From Ferrimonas balearica (lineage in GTDB: Bacteria; Pseudomonadota; Gammaproteobacteria; Enterobacterales; Shewanellaceae), in the NCBI RefSeq assembly GCF_019802055.1, contig NZ_JAHVHW010000007.1, forward strand, positions 310,001-374,000: DNA of 64,000 nt, read 5' to 3'. Each line of letters begins with the position of its first letter. Position 1 is the stretch's first letter. Below the pieces are notes generated by a model. That model was not told the origin of the DNA and made no database searches. It was given only the letters and a program-made list of their open reading frames with translations. The translations under genes were made by a program, and so were the position numbers. Positions 35,656 to 44,702 of this stretch are shown here, in pieces.

Positions 35656-36678
35656 TTAGCCCTCTCCGCAACTTTTGCGGGCAATCAGCCGGGTAGGGAT
35701 GGTGGTGGAGCGGACTGGCTCGCCGCGGATCTGGCGGACCAGACTCTCCACCAGTTGCTCACCGGCCAGCTTGGTGTCCTGACGCACGGTGGAGAGCGGC
35801 GGGGAGGCAAAGCGCGCCACCGGAATGTCATCAAATCCCATGACCGCCACATCCTCAGGCACCCGCAGGCCATGAGCCTGCAGCGCCTGCATGGCACCGA
35901 CAGCGATAAGGTCGCTGGCGGCAAACAGGGCGTCGAACCGGGTGCCTCGCTGCAGCAGAGCCTCAACCGCGTCGTACCCCGCCTGCTCTGTGGTGATGGC
36001 GTCCTGCTGAAGGGCCGGTTCAACACTGAGTCCCGCTTCCATCAAAGCCCGGACGTAACCCTGGTAACGGGCAAAGAACTCCGGGTAGTGGTGGGAGGCG
36101 TTGCCAATAAAGGCGATGCGGCGGCGGTTCAGGCGGATCAGATGCTCGGTGGCATCCTGCCCACCCTGCCGGTTGTCGCAGCCAACCGACAGCCCTGAGC
36201 CTTCGGAAAGCGGGCCCCAGCGCACGTAGCGGGTGCCTTGTCGGTCCAGTTGTTGCAGCTTCGGCTGGTAGTCGACATCGTCGCCATAGCCCAATAGGAT
36301 GATGCCATCCGCTTTATGGCTGTCTTCGTAGTCTGCATGCCAGTCATCGGACAACTGCTGGAACGACACCAGCAGGTCAAAACCCTGTCGGGCACAGGCC
36401 CGGGTGATGGAGCCGAGCATCGACAGGAAAAACGGATTGATCAGTGAGTCATCGGTGGTTGGGTCCTCGAACAGCAGCAGGGCCAGCGTGGCGCTCTGTT
36501 GAGAGCGTAGGCTGCTGGCGTGCTTGTCCACCTTGTAGTTGAGCTCACGGGCAATGCGCTGCACCTTTTCAATGGTTTCCGGCTTAACCAGCGGACTGTT
36601 GCGCAGGGCCCGGGAGACCGTGGACTGGGAGACCCCAGCCAGGTGAGCGATGTCGAAGGAGGTCGCTTTGCCTTTCAT
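35656..36678 (-). CDS. LacI-family transcriptional regulator of the maltodextrin locus
   Basis: A 340-residue regulator. The N-terminal helix-turn-helix reads DIAHLAGVSQSTVSRALRN (about residues 9-27), followed by the LacI hinge and a periplasmic-binding-protein-like sensor domain. The ATG at 36678 directly precedes the HTH; a longer in-frame extension lacks any domain. It faces the GH13 gene end to end (5 bases apart) and is divergent from glucokinase. LacI-family regulators of this type in Alteromonadales control maltose genes; the three ATACGTAT palindromes in this locus are its probable targets. No such site is seen upstream of its own gene. Confidence 0.93.
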   Translation of the reverse strand: MKGKATSFDIAHLAGVSQSTVSRALRNSPLVKPETIEKVQRIARELNYKVDKHASSLRSQQSATLALLLFEDPTTDDSLINPFFLSMLGSITRACARQGFDLLVSFQQLSDDWHADYEDSHKADGIILLGYGDDVDYQPKLQQLDRQGTRYVRWGPLSEGSGLSVGCDNRQGGQDATEHLIRLNRRRIAFIGNASHHYPEFFARYQGYVRALMEAGLSVEPALQQDAITTEQAGYDAVEALLQRGTRFDALFAASDLIAVGAMQALQAHGLRVPEDVAVMGFDDIPVARFASPPLSTVRQDTKLAGEQLVESLVRQIRGEPVRSTTIPTRLIARKSCGEG

Positions 36679-36786
36679 GACGATTTTTATGGTTATCCAA
36701 GCGAAGACCGTACCCGACGCACTATACCCCAAGCGAACGGGTGTGAACATTGCCGGGAAACCGGCCCATTCAGCTGAGAACGAACA

Positions 36787-37761
36787 ATGGAAAAGAACAA
36801 TCTAACCCTGCTGGTGGCTGATATTGGTGGCACCAACGCCCGATTTGCCCTTGCCCGCTGCACGGATGCGGGGATTCAGGTCGAGCAGGCTCGCCACTTT
36901 CCGAGTGCCGACTTCCCCTCTCTGGAAACCGTTGTGCGGCACTACATCGCCACCCTTGAGGGCGAAGTGGTGCTGGATGGCGCCTGTCTGGCGGTGGCAG
37001 GACCGGTGGCGGATGAGCGAATCGCGCTGACCAACCTGGGCTGGTACGCCAACGTCAGCGAACTGAAGCGCACTCTGGAGTTGCCGCGTCTGGCGGTGAT
37101 CAACGATTTTGTGGCGTACGCCTACAGCATTCCGCAGCTGCCGGAACATCAGCGTCAGACTGTGAAACCCGGTGAGCCGATGAAGGGCGCCCCCCGTGTG
37201 GTGCTGGGGCCGGGTACCGGATTTGGTGTGGCCTCGCTGGTGCCCACCGAGCGCGGCTGGCTGGCGATCCCCTGTGAAGGGGGCCACATCAGCCTGGCGG
37301 CCACCAACGAGCGGCAGGCGGCACTGGTTGAGATCCTGCGTCGTCGCTTCCCTCACGTTTCCGTGGAAACCATCCTCTGCGGGCGCGGCCTGGTGAACCT
37401 TTACCAGGCGATGGGGCAACTGATGAAGCTGCCGACTCCCTTGAGTACTCCGGCGGAGATCACCGGTGCGGCGCAGGAGGGCGAAGACCTGCTGGCCCGG
37501 GAAACTCTGGCGGAGTTCTGCCGCTGGCTGGGCAGCGTGACCGCTGACTTTGTTCTGGCGCAGGGGGCCCGCGGCGGCGCCTGTCTGGGTGGCGGCATTC
37601 TGCCCCGCATTGCGGAGTTTCTGCAGCACAGTGACTTTACCCAGGCGTTTGGTCACAAGGGGATCATGACCGGCTATCTGGAGCCGGTACCGGTCGAATT
37701 GGCGCTCAAAAGCGATACTGCGCTGATGGGCGCCGCGGCCTGGTTCCGCGACCACGCTTAA
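36787..37761 (+). CDS. glk: Glucokinase
   Basis: A 324-residue ATP-dependent kinase of the bacterial glucokinase (Glk) family, length as in E. coli (321). The phosphate-binding motif DIGGTNARFAL is at residues 12-22, the catalytic base lies in INDFVAYAY, and LGPGTGFGVA and CEGGHISLA follow. It converts glucose released from maltodextrins to glucose 6-phosphate in the cytoplasm. It is divergent from the LacI-family gene, with 108 bases between the starts, and ends in a strong terminator. Confidence 0.96.
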   Translation: MEKNNLTLLVADIGGTNARFALARCTDAGIQVEQARHFPSADFPSLETVVRHYIATLEGEVVLDGACLAVAGPVADERIALTNLGWYANVSELKRTLELPRLAVINDFVAYAYSIPQLPEHQRQTVKPGEPMKGAPRVVLGPGTGFGVASLVPTERGWLAIPCEGGHISLAATNERQAALVEILRRRFPHVSVETILCGRGLVNLYQAMGQLMKLPTPLSTPAEITGAAQEGEDLLARETLAEFCRWLGSVTADFVLAQGARGGACLGGGILPRIAEFLQHSDFTQAFGHKGIMTGYLEPVPVELALKSDTALMGAAAWFRDHA

Positions 37762-37770
37762 CCCTTTTCA

Positions 37771-37795
37771 GGCCGGGCACTCGCCCGGCCTTTTT
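37771..37795 (+). terminator. Rho-independent terminator of glk
   Basis: GGCCGGGC/GCCCGGCC stem with short loop and five T, 10 bases after the stop. Confidence 0.93.
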
Positions 37796-37988
37796 GAATC
37801 GGCCGGATGTTTCAGCATTGCCATCAGAATGACGCAACTAAGATTGGCTGAAGCGTCAGATCCGGATTCGGGTTTGATGCTTTGTTCCACTCCCTGATTA
37901 GTGGCAAAATATGGCACCAAGTTGCCCTGATTAGGGCCGAAATCCCGCAGCTATGGACGCGGGCCTGAGCGGGCTCGCCGATTGTGTT

Positions 37989-39329
37989 ATGTCTCGAAAA
38001 TATTTTGGTACCGACGGGGTGCGTGGCCTGGTCGGTCAATTCCCCATTACTCCCGACTTTGCCCTGAAGCTGGGCTACGCCGCTGGCCAGGTGATGGCCG
38101 CTGAAGGCACCCGGGAAGTGATCATCGGTAAAGACACCCGTATCTCCGGTTACCTGCTGGAATCCGCCATGGAGTCCGGCCTGATTGCAGCGGGCGTGAA
38201 CGTGGCCCTGACCGGCCCGCTGCCGACGCCTGCCATCGCCTACCTGGCACAGACTTTCCGCGCCGATGCCGGTGTGGTGATCAGCGCATCTCACAACCCC
38301 TATCATGACAACGGCATCAAGTTCTTCTCCAACAGTGGCACCAAGCTGACGGATGAGATTGAGATGGCGATCGAAGCGGCCCTGGATGCCCCGATGGGGT
38401 GTGTTGAATCCGCCCGTCTGGGCAAAGTGCGTCGTATTGAGGACGCTGCCGGACGTTACATCGAGTTTTGTAAGGGCACTTTTTCCCACCAGGCAAGCCT
38501 GGAAGGTCTGCACATCGTGCTGGACTGCGCGCACGGTGCCACTTACCACATCGCCCCGTCCGTATTCCGCGAACTGGGCGCGGAACTGACCGTTATCGGC
38601 GACAAGCCCAACGGCACCAACATCAACGACCACTGCGGCGCCACCCACCTGGATGCGCTGGTGGCCAAGGTGCTGGAAACCGGTGCGAACATGGGCATTG
38701 CCCTGGACGGTGACGGTGACCGGGTGATGATGGTGGACCACACCGGTGCCGTGGTGGATGGTGACGAAATTCTCTACATCATCGCCAAGCACTGGCATGC
38801 GACCGGACAGATGGACGGCGGTGTCGTGGGTACTCAGATGGCCAATCTAGGCCTCGAGCTGGCGCTGAAAGCGCTGGCGATCCCCTTCGCCCGCTCCAAA
38901 GTGGGTGACCGCTACGTGGTGGAACTGCTGAAAGAGAAAGGCTGGAAGCTGGGCGGTGAGAACTCCGGCCACATCCTGAGCCTCAAGCACCACACCACCG
39001 GTGATGGCATCATCGCGGCGCTGCAGGTGCTGAACGCGTTGAAGCACCTGGACCAGACTCTGGCCGAGGCCCGCTCCGGCATGACCAAGCTGCCGCAAGT
39101 TCTGGTGAATGTGCGCTTTAGTGGCCAGGGTGCTCCTCTGGAAGACGCCAGCGTGCTGGATGCGGTGGCGGCCGTTGAAGCAGAGATGGGCGACAAGGGC
39201 CGGGTACTGCTGCGTAAGTCCGGTACCGAGCCGCTGATCCGCGTTATGGTGGAAGGCGACAGCAGCCTGGATGTGGACGCGCTGGCGCAACGCATCGCGG
39301 ACGCCGTGCAGGCTGCTGACGCCCGCTAA
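37989..39329 (+). CDS. glmM: Phosphoglucosamine mutase
   Basis: A 446-residue enzyme (E. coli GlmM has 445) that converts glucosamine 6-phosphate to glucosamine 1-phosphate for peptidoglycan and LPS precursors. It opens [11 protein letters not shown]; the phosphoserine loop is [14 protein letters not shown] (about residue 100), the metal loop DGDGDRV (about 240) and the C-terminal phosphate loop [12 protein letters not shown]. The ATG at 37989 fits family alignment, although no good ribosome site precedes it; an in-frame ATG at 37953 is the alternative. It is not beside folP, its usual neighbour in gammaproteobacteria, so it may be a second copy. Confidence 0.94.
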   Translation: MSRKYFGTDGVRGLVGQFPITPDFALKLGYAAGQVMAAEGTREVIIGKDTRISGYLLESAMESGLIAAGVNVALTGPLPTPAIAYLAQTFRADAGVVISASHNPYHDNGIKFFSNSGTKLTDEIEMAIEAALDAPMGCVESARLGKVRRIEDAAGRYIEFCKGTFSHQASLEGLHIVLDCAHGATYHIAPSVFRELGAELTVIGDKPNGTNINDHCGATHLDALVAKVLETGANMGIALDGDGDRVMMVDHTGAVVDGDEILYIIAKHWHATGQMDGGVVGTQMANLGLELALKALAIPFARSKVGDRYVVELLKEKGWKLGGENSGHILSLKHHTTGDGIIAALQVLNALKHLDQTLAEARSGMTKLPQVLVNVRFSGQGAPLEDASVLDAVAAVEAEMGDKGRVLLRKSGTEPLIRVMVEGDSSLDVDALAQRIADAVQAADAR

Positions 39330-39344
39330 GCGTTCCATAATGAC

Positions 39345-39369
39345 AAGGCCCGCCCGGTGCGGGCCTTTT
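39345..39369 (+). terminator. Rho-independent terminator of glmM
   Basis: AAGGCCCGC/GCGGGCCTT stem, 5-base loop, four T. Confidence 0.92.
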
Positions 39370-39431
39370 GCCGTTTTGAGCGGGATGTGGTTCGCTCATT
39401 GGAAACCGAATATAAGAATGGAAGCCTTCTG

Positions 39432-40352
39432 ATGACTGGCACTCCACTGCCGCCGCTGCGTCTGGGCGTAGACCTGGGTGGCACCAAGATTGAACTGATT
39501 GCACTGAACCCCCAGGGCCAGGTGCGCTGGCAGCAACGCATTCCCACGCCGTCAGGCAGCTACCGGGCCACCATTGAGGCGATTGCCGGGTTGGTGCAGC
39601 GCTGCGAAAGCGAGCTGGGGGAGTCGGGCACCGTTGGGGTTGGGATCCCCGGTGTGGTGTCCCGTCAGACGCAGCGGGTGAAAGGGGCCAACTCGGTATG
39701 TCTGAACGGCCAGCCGCTGGAGCAGGATTTGGGGGCGCTGCTGGGGCGTCCCATTCGTACCGCTAATGACGCCAACTGCTTTGCCATCTCCGAAGCGACA
39801 GATGGGGCGGCGGTCGGTTATCGCACCGTTTTCGGCATCATCCTCGGAACCGGTTGTGGGGCAGGCATCGCCGTCGATGGCCGTGTGCATGAGGGGCCCA
39901 ACGGCATCGCGGGCGAATGGGGGCACAATCCACTGCCCTGGATGACGGAAGCGGAGTTCCCTGGCCCGGACTGTTTCTGTGGTCGTCGTGGCTGCATCGA
40001 AACCTTTATCTCCGGCACCAATCTGGCCCGACAGTATCGTGAACATACCGGTTTGACGTTGGCGGGCGCCCAGATCCTGGAGCGGGTGGATGCCGGTGAA
40101 GCCTCGGCTGAACAGGTGTTTGAGGCATTTCTGAGCCAACTGACAAGGGCTCTGGCTCATGTGATCAACCTGCTCGATCCGGATTGCATTGTGCTGGGTG
40201 GCGGGCTGTCGAATGTGGAACGGCTCTATGAGCTGCTGCCGAAGCGCCTGCCCGGTTACACCGTTGGGGGCGAATGCGCTACGCCGATTCTTAAGCATCA
40301 CCATGGTGACGCGTCCGGCGTTCGCGGTGCCGCCTGGTTGTGGGGCCGCTGA
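39432..40352 (+). CDS. mak: ROK-family fructokinase (Mak-type)
   Basis: A 306-residue sugar kinase. The ATP motif DLGGTKIELIAL is near residue 14; the ROK zinc site appears as DCFCGRRGCIETF near residue 183; GEWGHNPLPWM and ISGTNLA are close to E. coli Mak, and the end GDASGVRGAAWLW is nearly that of Mak. It phosphorylates fructose, possibly other hexoses, in the cytoplasm. The start codon is set by alignment and by GGAAG 8 bases upstream. Its stop overlaps the start of the next gene by one base (TGATG). Confidence 0.92.
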   Translation: MTGTPLPPLRLGVDLGGTKIELIALNPQGQVRWQQRIPTPSGSYRATIEAIAGLVQRCESELGESGTVGVGIPGVVSRQTQRVKGANSVCLNGQPLEQDLGALLGRPIRTANDANCFAISEATDGAAVGYRTVFGIILGTGCGAGIAVDGRVHEGPNGIAGEWGHNPLPWMTEAEFPGPDCFCGRRGCIETFISGTNLARQYREHTGLTLAGAQILERVDAGEASAEQVFEAFLSQLTRALAHVINLLDPDCIVLGGGLSNVERLYELLPKRLPGYTVGGECATPILKHHHGDASGVRGAAWLWGR

Positions 40353-41083
40353 TGGGGTTCTGGCTGAAAAAAGCCATAACTGCAATGATTCTGCCAGTGC
40401 CTTTGGCCTGTTTGTTGGTGCTTGCTGGCGTAATGCTGCGCCGACGAGCGCCGCGTCTGGCGTTGGGGCTGATGGTGGCGGGTCCCGCTTATCTGCTGCT
40501 GTTGTCCTTCTCACCAGTCAGTACCGGGTTGGCCAATGCTCTTGAGGCGCACCATTCCAGTTGGCAGCCCGGCGCACCCGTCGAGTTTGTACTGGTGCTG
40601 GGGAACGCGCACACCTCCCATCCGGAACGTCCGGCGACGGCACAGTTGTCCGGCACAGCGCTGGCTCGATTGCTTGAAGGGGTGAGGGTGTGGCGACACA
40701 ACCCGGAAGCGACTCTGGTGGTGTCCGGTTCTCGCGGTGCGGATCCAGCTCCCCATGCCGAGATGATGCGGTTGGCAGCGATGGAACTTGGGGTTCCCGC
40801 TGAGCGTATCCACACCTTTCCCGAAGCTCGGGATACGGAACAGGAAGCTCGTTTCAGTGGGGCTCTGGTGGGGCAGGCACCTGCGGTGCTGGTTACGTCG
40901 GCCAGTCATATGGATCGGGCGCTCCTGCTTTACCAGAGACAGGGGATGAATGTCACTCCGGCGCCTACCGACTTTATGGCTCAGCCCACCCGCCCCTGGT
41001 ACTTCAGTGCCCGCAATTTGTGGGTCAGTCAGCGGGCGTTGCACGAATACCTTGGCCAGCTCTGGCTGGCGATCAAATCCTGA
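40352..41083 (+). CDS. ElyC/SanA/YdcF-family (DUF218) membrane protein
   Basis: A 243-residue inner-membrane protein: two N-terminal hydrophobic helices (residues 5-25 and 32-55) then a periplasmic or cytoplasmic DUF218 domain with FVLVLGNAH, TLVVSGSRG, EARDTEQEA and VLVTSASHM. This arrangement is close to ElyC of E. coli (259 residues), linked to envelope and peptidoglycan homeostasis. Translation is coupled to the fructokinase gene by a TGATG overlap. Catalytic activity of the family is not established. Confidence 0.85.
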   Translation: MGFWLKKAITAMILPVPLACLLVLAGVMLRRRAPRLALGLMVAGPAYLLLLSFSPVSTGLANALEAHHSSWQPGAPVEFVLVLGNAHTSHPERPATAQLSGTALARLLEGVRVWRHNPEATLVVSGSRGADPAPHAEMMRLAAMELGVPAERIHTFPEARDTEQEARFSGALVGQAPAVLVTSASHMDRALLLYQRQGMNVTPAPTDFMAQPTRPWYFSARNLWVSQRALHEYLGQLWLAIKS

Positions 41084-41093
41084 GAGTCTTTTT

Positions 41094-41960
41094 ATGCCAC
41101 TGTTGTGGATTGTCACGCTGATCTGGGCGTTCTCCTTCTCCCTGATTGATGTCTATATCGCTGGAAAGGTGGACGCGTACTTCGCGGTGTGGTCGCGAAT
41201 GCTGCTGGCCACGCTGCTGTTCCTTCCCTTCCTATCCCGGCGGGTCTCCGCTTCACTGGCGCTGCGTCTGATGGCGATAGGAGCGGTTCAGTTGGGGCTG
41301 ATGTTTACCCTGCTTTACCACGCGTTTGCCTACCTCTCAGTGCCGGAGGTGCTGCTCTTTACCATCATGACGCCCATCTGGGTGTTGGTGCTGGAGGACG
41401 CCAGGGCAGGGCGCTTTCGTCCCCGTGCCCTGTGGCCGGCGTTGGCCGCCGTAGCGGGGGCGGCGGTAATCCGCTATCAACCCCTTGAAACCGGGCTATG
41501 GCAGGGGTTCGCGCTGGTTCAGGGGGCCAATCTCTGTTTCGCTTTCGGTCAGGTGGCCTATCGAAATCTGGCTCATGACGTGCCACGGCATCAGGCGTTT
41601 GGTTGGTTCTTCGTGGGTGCACTGCTGCTGGCCAGTGTGGCGATGGCCCTGTTCGGCAATCATGAGCGCTTGCCACAAACCCAACTTCAATGGGGCGTGC
41701 TGGTGTGGCTCGGACTTGGGGCGTCAGGGTTGGGGTATTTCCTCTGGAACCTCGGGGCAACCCGGGTCTCTGCGGCGCGGCTGGCGGTGATGAACAATGT
41801 GCTTATCCCTGCTGGGATACTGGTCAATCTGCTGCTTTGGCAGCGCGATGCTGATCTGGTCCGTCTCGCTCTGGGCGGCGGCATCATTCTGTTGTCGCTG
41901 TGGTGGAGCCCGCCGAAGGACCCAGCTGTCGCATCTGGTAATCCCGAACCAGAACGATAA
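41094..41960 (+). CDS. EamA/DMT-superfamily transporter
   Basis: A 288-residue inner-membrane protein with ten predicted hydrophobic helices in two EamA halves (MPLLWIVTLIWAFSFSLID at the start and LGLGASGLGYFLWN opening a later helix). DMT permeases export or import small metabolites; the substrate cannot be assigned. It begins 10 bases after the ElyC-like gene. Its last 77 bases overlap, tail to tail, the DUF2982 gene on the opposite strand, which is unusual for a bacterial chromosome. Confidence 0.87.
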   Translation: MPLLWIVTLIWAFSFSLIDVYIAGKVDAYFAVWSRMLLATLLFLPFLSRRVSASLALRLMAIGAVQLGLMFTLLYHAFAYLSVPEVLLFTIMTPIWVLVLEDARAGRFRPRALWPALAAVAGAAVIRYQPLETGLWQGFALVQGANLCFAFGQVAYRNLAHDVPRHQAFGWFFVGALLLASVAMALFGNHERLPQTQLQWGVLVWLGLGASGLGYFLWNLGATRVSAARLAVMNNVLIPAGILVNLLLWQRDADLVRLALGGGIILLSLWWSPPKDPAVASGNPEPER

Positions 41961-42561
41961 ATTCCTGAGGACTGCGATCCAGGCAGCTGTGGTGAAGGTA
42001 GAGGTCATACCCCAGCTGCTGGCGCAGCATCATCTGATGGGTGGCGTAAGCGGCCCGGATGCCGGTCAGTCCGCTCTCTGGTAGAGCGGTCTCATCCGGC
42101 AGCAAATCCGCGCACTGGCCACTATTGCATTCGGGTTGAGCCAACCTTGTTAACGGGCGCTGTTCGCGAAGCAGGGACAGTGCCAGCCTGGGGGCAATCG
42201 CCTGGTAGAAGCGGGCTGGGTCACGCAGCCGGATGCCCACGTAATCCAGAGGTTGACCGGGGTGCTCCGGTACGCGGGGCTGGTCGATTCGGAGCATCTG
42301 CTCCCAGTCCACCTCATAGTGACCGCGTCGATGATGGTAGTTCAGCCCTTGGCTATCCAGTCGCAGGGTAATGGCGGGTTCAATCCGCTTGCCGATGGCC
42401 AGTACCGTGGTGAACACCGTCAGCAGGGCCAAAGGCAGCAGCCAGATAAGAGAGAGCCCTTTGGACAGGGCGATCAGAAAGATCAGGGCCAGCCCCCCTG
42501 ACAGCAGAGAAAGGGTCAGGCGGTTTCGGCGGGAGATGGGGGCAATGGTGATCACATCCAT
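41884..42561 (-). CDS. DUF2982 family membrane protein
   Basis: A 225-residue protein with two membrane helices (about residues 16-35 and 37-55) followed by a cytoplasmic domain: EVDWEQMLRIDQPR and PLDYVGIRLRDP are the recognisable family blocks. DUF2982 is found in Shewanella, Vibrio and relatives and has no known function. Its 3' end overlaps the DMT transporter gene by 77 bases. No clear ribosome site precedes the ATG; an 18-bp dyad (GATCACAT-CC-ATGTGATC, 42550-42567) spans the start codon. Confidence 0.82.
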   Translation of the reverse strand: MDVITIAPISRRNRLTLSLLSGGLALIFLIALSKGLSLIWLLPLALLTVFTTVLAIGKRIEPAITLRLDSQGLNYHHRRGHYEVDWEQMLRIDQPRVPEHPGQPLDYVGIRLRDPARFYQAIAPRLALSLLREQRPLTRLAQPECNSGQCADLLPDETALPESGLTGIRAAYATHQMMLRQQLGYDLYLHHSCLDRSPQEFIVLVRDYQMRQLGPSAGSTTATTE

Positions 42562-42578
42562 GTGATCAGCGTAGCTGA

Positions 42579-42995
42579 TTAAGCGCTTTTCACTTCAGTG
42601 AGTTTCGGCTCATCCGCTTTCACTTCATCCGCTTTGGGCTTGTCCAGGCGCAGAACCTCTTCCTTCAGGCGGGTACCGATAAACTGGCCGCCTTCGAAAA
42701 TCTCAATCTTCTCAGACAGAACTTCGCCATCCACCATGCCGTTGGCGGTAATGGAAAGCTTGCTGCACTTCAGTTTGCCCTTAAAGTGGCCGGACACTCG
42801 TACTTCGGTGGCTTCCAGCTCACCCTCAACACGGCCCTGCTGTTCAATGATCACGCTGCCTTTGGCGGTGACGGTGCCTTCGATAGTACCGTCGACCATG
42901 CAGTCACTCTCCAGAACCAGGTCGCCCTTCAGTCGGCAATCCGCAGAGATGTAGGTCAGGCCGGAGCCGCTTGTTTTCGTTTTTTTTCCGAACAT
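42579..42995 (-). CDS. Bactofilin
   Basis: A 138-residue polymer-forming cytoskeletal protein. The central 90 residues are the repetitive right-handed beta-helix of bactofilins (for example CRLKGDLVLESDCMVDGTIEGT, read in pieces, VIIEQQGRVEG, VRVSGHFKG). The ends are short and unstructured; the C-terminal tail has repeated KADE units. Bactofilins form nucleotide-independent filaments and help place wall or polysaccharide machinery. It lies 17 bases before the DUF2982 start in the opposite-order reading, so the two may share a transcript. Confidence 0.92.
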   Translation of the reverse strand: MFGKKTKTSGSGLTYISADCRLKGDLVLESDCMVDGTIEGTVTAKGSVIIEQQGRVEGELEATEVRVSGHFKGKLKCSKLSITANGMVDGEVLSEKIEIFEGGQFIGTRLKEEVLRLDKPKADEVKADEPKLTEVKSA

Positions 42996-43115
42996 AGTGG
43001 TCAGTCTGTGTAGTAAGTCGATGAATTGGCCTTAGCCCTGGGGGAGTCGGGTGGGGTATGCCACCGTTACCTTAATAGGGCGACCGCAAGGTCAGTCAAC
43101 TTTACTGCATTTTGA

Positions 43116-43155
43116 GTGGGGATCCGAACCAAAATCATGATTCAGATCCCCATTT
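43116..43155. terminator. Inverted repeat downstream of galU copy 2
   Basis: A 12-bp stem with one mismatch around TGGGGATC/GATCCCCA, followed by TTTT on the plus strand. It lies between galU2 and the upstream region of the bactofilin gene. Confidence 0.6.
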
Positions 43156-43170
43156 TGCGCTTTGGAAAGT

Positions 43171-44067
43171 TCAGCTGAGCAGTTGATTCAGGTGGGTTTG
43201 TAACGGACCACCCAGTTCCGGGTGGCGCAGCGCGTATTCGATGTTGGCTTGCAGGTAACCCAGCTTGCAGCCGCAATCGTGGCTTCGGCCCTGCATGGCG
43301 AAAGCGTGCACCGATTCCGTTATCAGCAGCGCCTCAATGGCGTCGGTCAGTTGGATCTCCCCACCGGCGCCCGGCAGCGTTTGTTCCAGTAGCGGCCAGA
43401 TGGCGTTGCTAAGGATGTAACGGCCCACCACCGCGAGGTTGGAGGGAGCTTCATCTGGCGCCGGCTTCTCTACCATCCTTTGAATCGGCGCACTGTCACC
43501 GGGACCAATCCCGTGGCCATTGATGTCCACGACCCCATAACTGCTGATGCGCTCCATCGGTACGGGCTCGACCATGATCTGGCTGGCATTGGTGCGCTCA
43601 TACTGCTTCACCATGGCAGCCAGATTGTCATGGCTCAGATCGCAACTGGCGTCATCCAGCAACACGTCGGGCAGCACCACCGCAAAGGGTGAATCGCCGA
43701 CCAGTGGACGGGCGCAGAGAATGGCATGGCCTAGCCCCCTGGCTTCAGGTTGCCGCACGCTCATCACCGTAACGTCTTTGGGGCAGATCGACTTTACCTC
43801 TTCCAGAAGTTGCCGCTTCACCCGCTTTTCAAGGGTGGCTTCCAGCTCAAACGAGGTATCGAAGTGGTTCTCTATCGAGTTTTTACTGGCGTGGGTGACC
43901 AGCACAATTTCCTTGATGCCCGCTGCAATGGTTTCGTTAACCACATACTGAATCAGGGGCTTATCAACAACGGGGAGCATCTCTTTGGGAATGGCTTTGG
44001 TGGCAGGGAGCATTCGGGTGCCGAGACCGGCAACAGGGATTACGGCTTTCTGGACGAGCGGCTTCAT
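43171..44067 (-). CDS. galU: UTP-glucose-1-phosphate uridylyltransferase (copy 2)
   Basis: A 298-residue GalU paralog with the same [17 protein letters not shown] nucleotide motif and overall length as the copy at 5700. The two proteins are nearly identical over residues 5-90 and diverge mainly in the C-terminal third. The ATG at 44067 has GGAGA 7 bases upstream; a longer in-frame reading to 44157 adds 30 residues with no family match. Unlike copy 1 it has no polysaccharide genes beside it, so it may be the housekeeping enzyme. Confidence 0.95.
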   Translation of the reverse strand: MKPLVQKAVIPVAGLGTRMLPATKAIPKEMLPVVDKPLIQYVVNETIAAGIKEIVLVTHASKNSIENHFDTSFELEATLEKRVKRQLLEEVKSICPKDVTVMSVRQPEARGLGHAILCARPLVGDSPFAVVLPDVLLDDASCDLSHDNLAAMVKQYERTNASQIMVEPVPMERISSYGVVDINGHGIGPGDSAPIQRMVEKPAPDEAPSNLAVVGRYILSNAIWPLLEQTLPGAGGEIQLTDAIEALLITESVHAFAMQGRSHDCGCKLGYLQANIEYALRHPELGGPLQTHLNQLLS

Positions 44068-44178
44068 TCGACGTCTCCAGTGCAGATTAGACTGTCTGCA
44101 ATCGGGGTTATTAGAGTCCCTTAGTGAACACGCCATCCACTGGCTTGGGGTGAGCAAAGACTCACCCCAAGTGAACCG

Positions 44179-44484
<306 letters not shown>

Positions 44485-44702
44485 TTAATCCTGAAGCGTT
44501 GCGGCTTTTACGGCCTCATGGCCGTGACTCAATCCTAGTTCAGATTCCGTAACTTGGCGGGAGTCGGGGGGTTGTCCATTAGCCCAAAGTCTAGGGGGTG
44601 GAGAGTTATACCCCCGAATTCCGTGTGGTTTAATGGCGCGGCTTGGACTCCGTGCCGAGTAAAGAAAAAGGACTAATAAAGAACTATTTAGAGGGAAGGA
44701 CA

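Noticed and set aside
42550-42567. GATCACAT-CC-ATGTGATC dyad as a CRP site
   Set aside because: The arms point the wrong way for TGTGA-N6-TCACA, and it spans a start codon; it may be chance.
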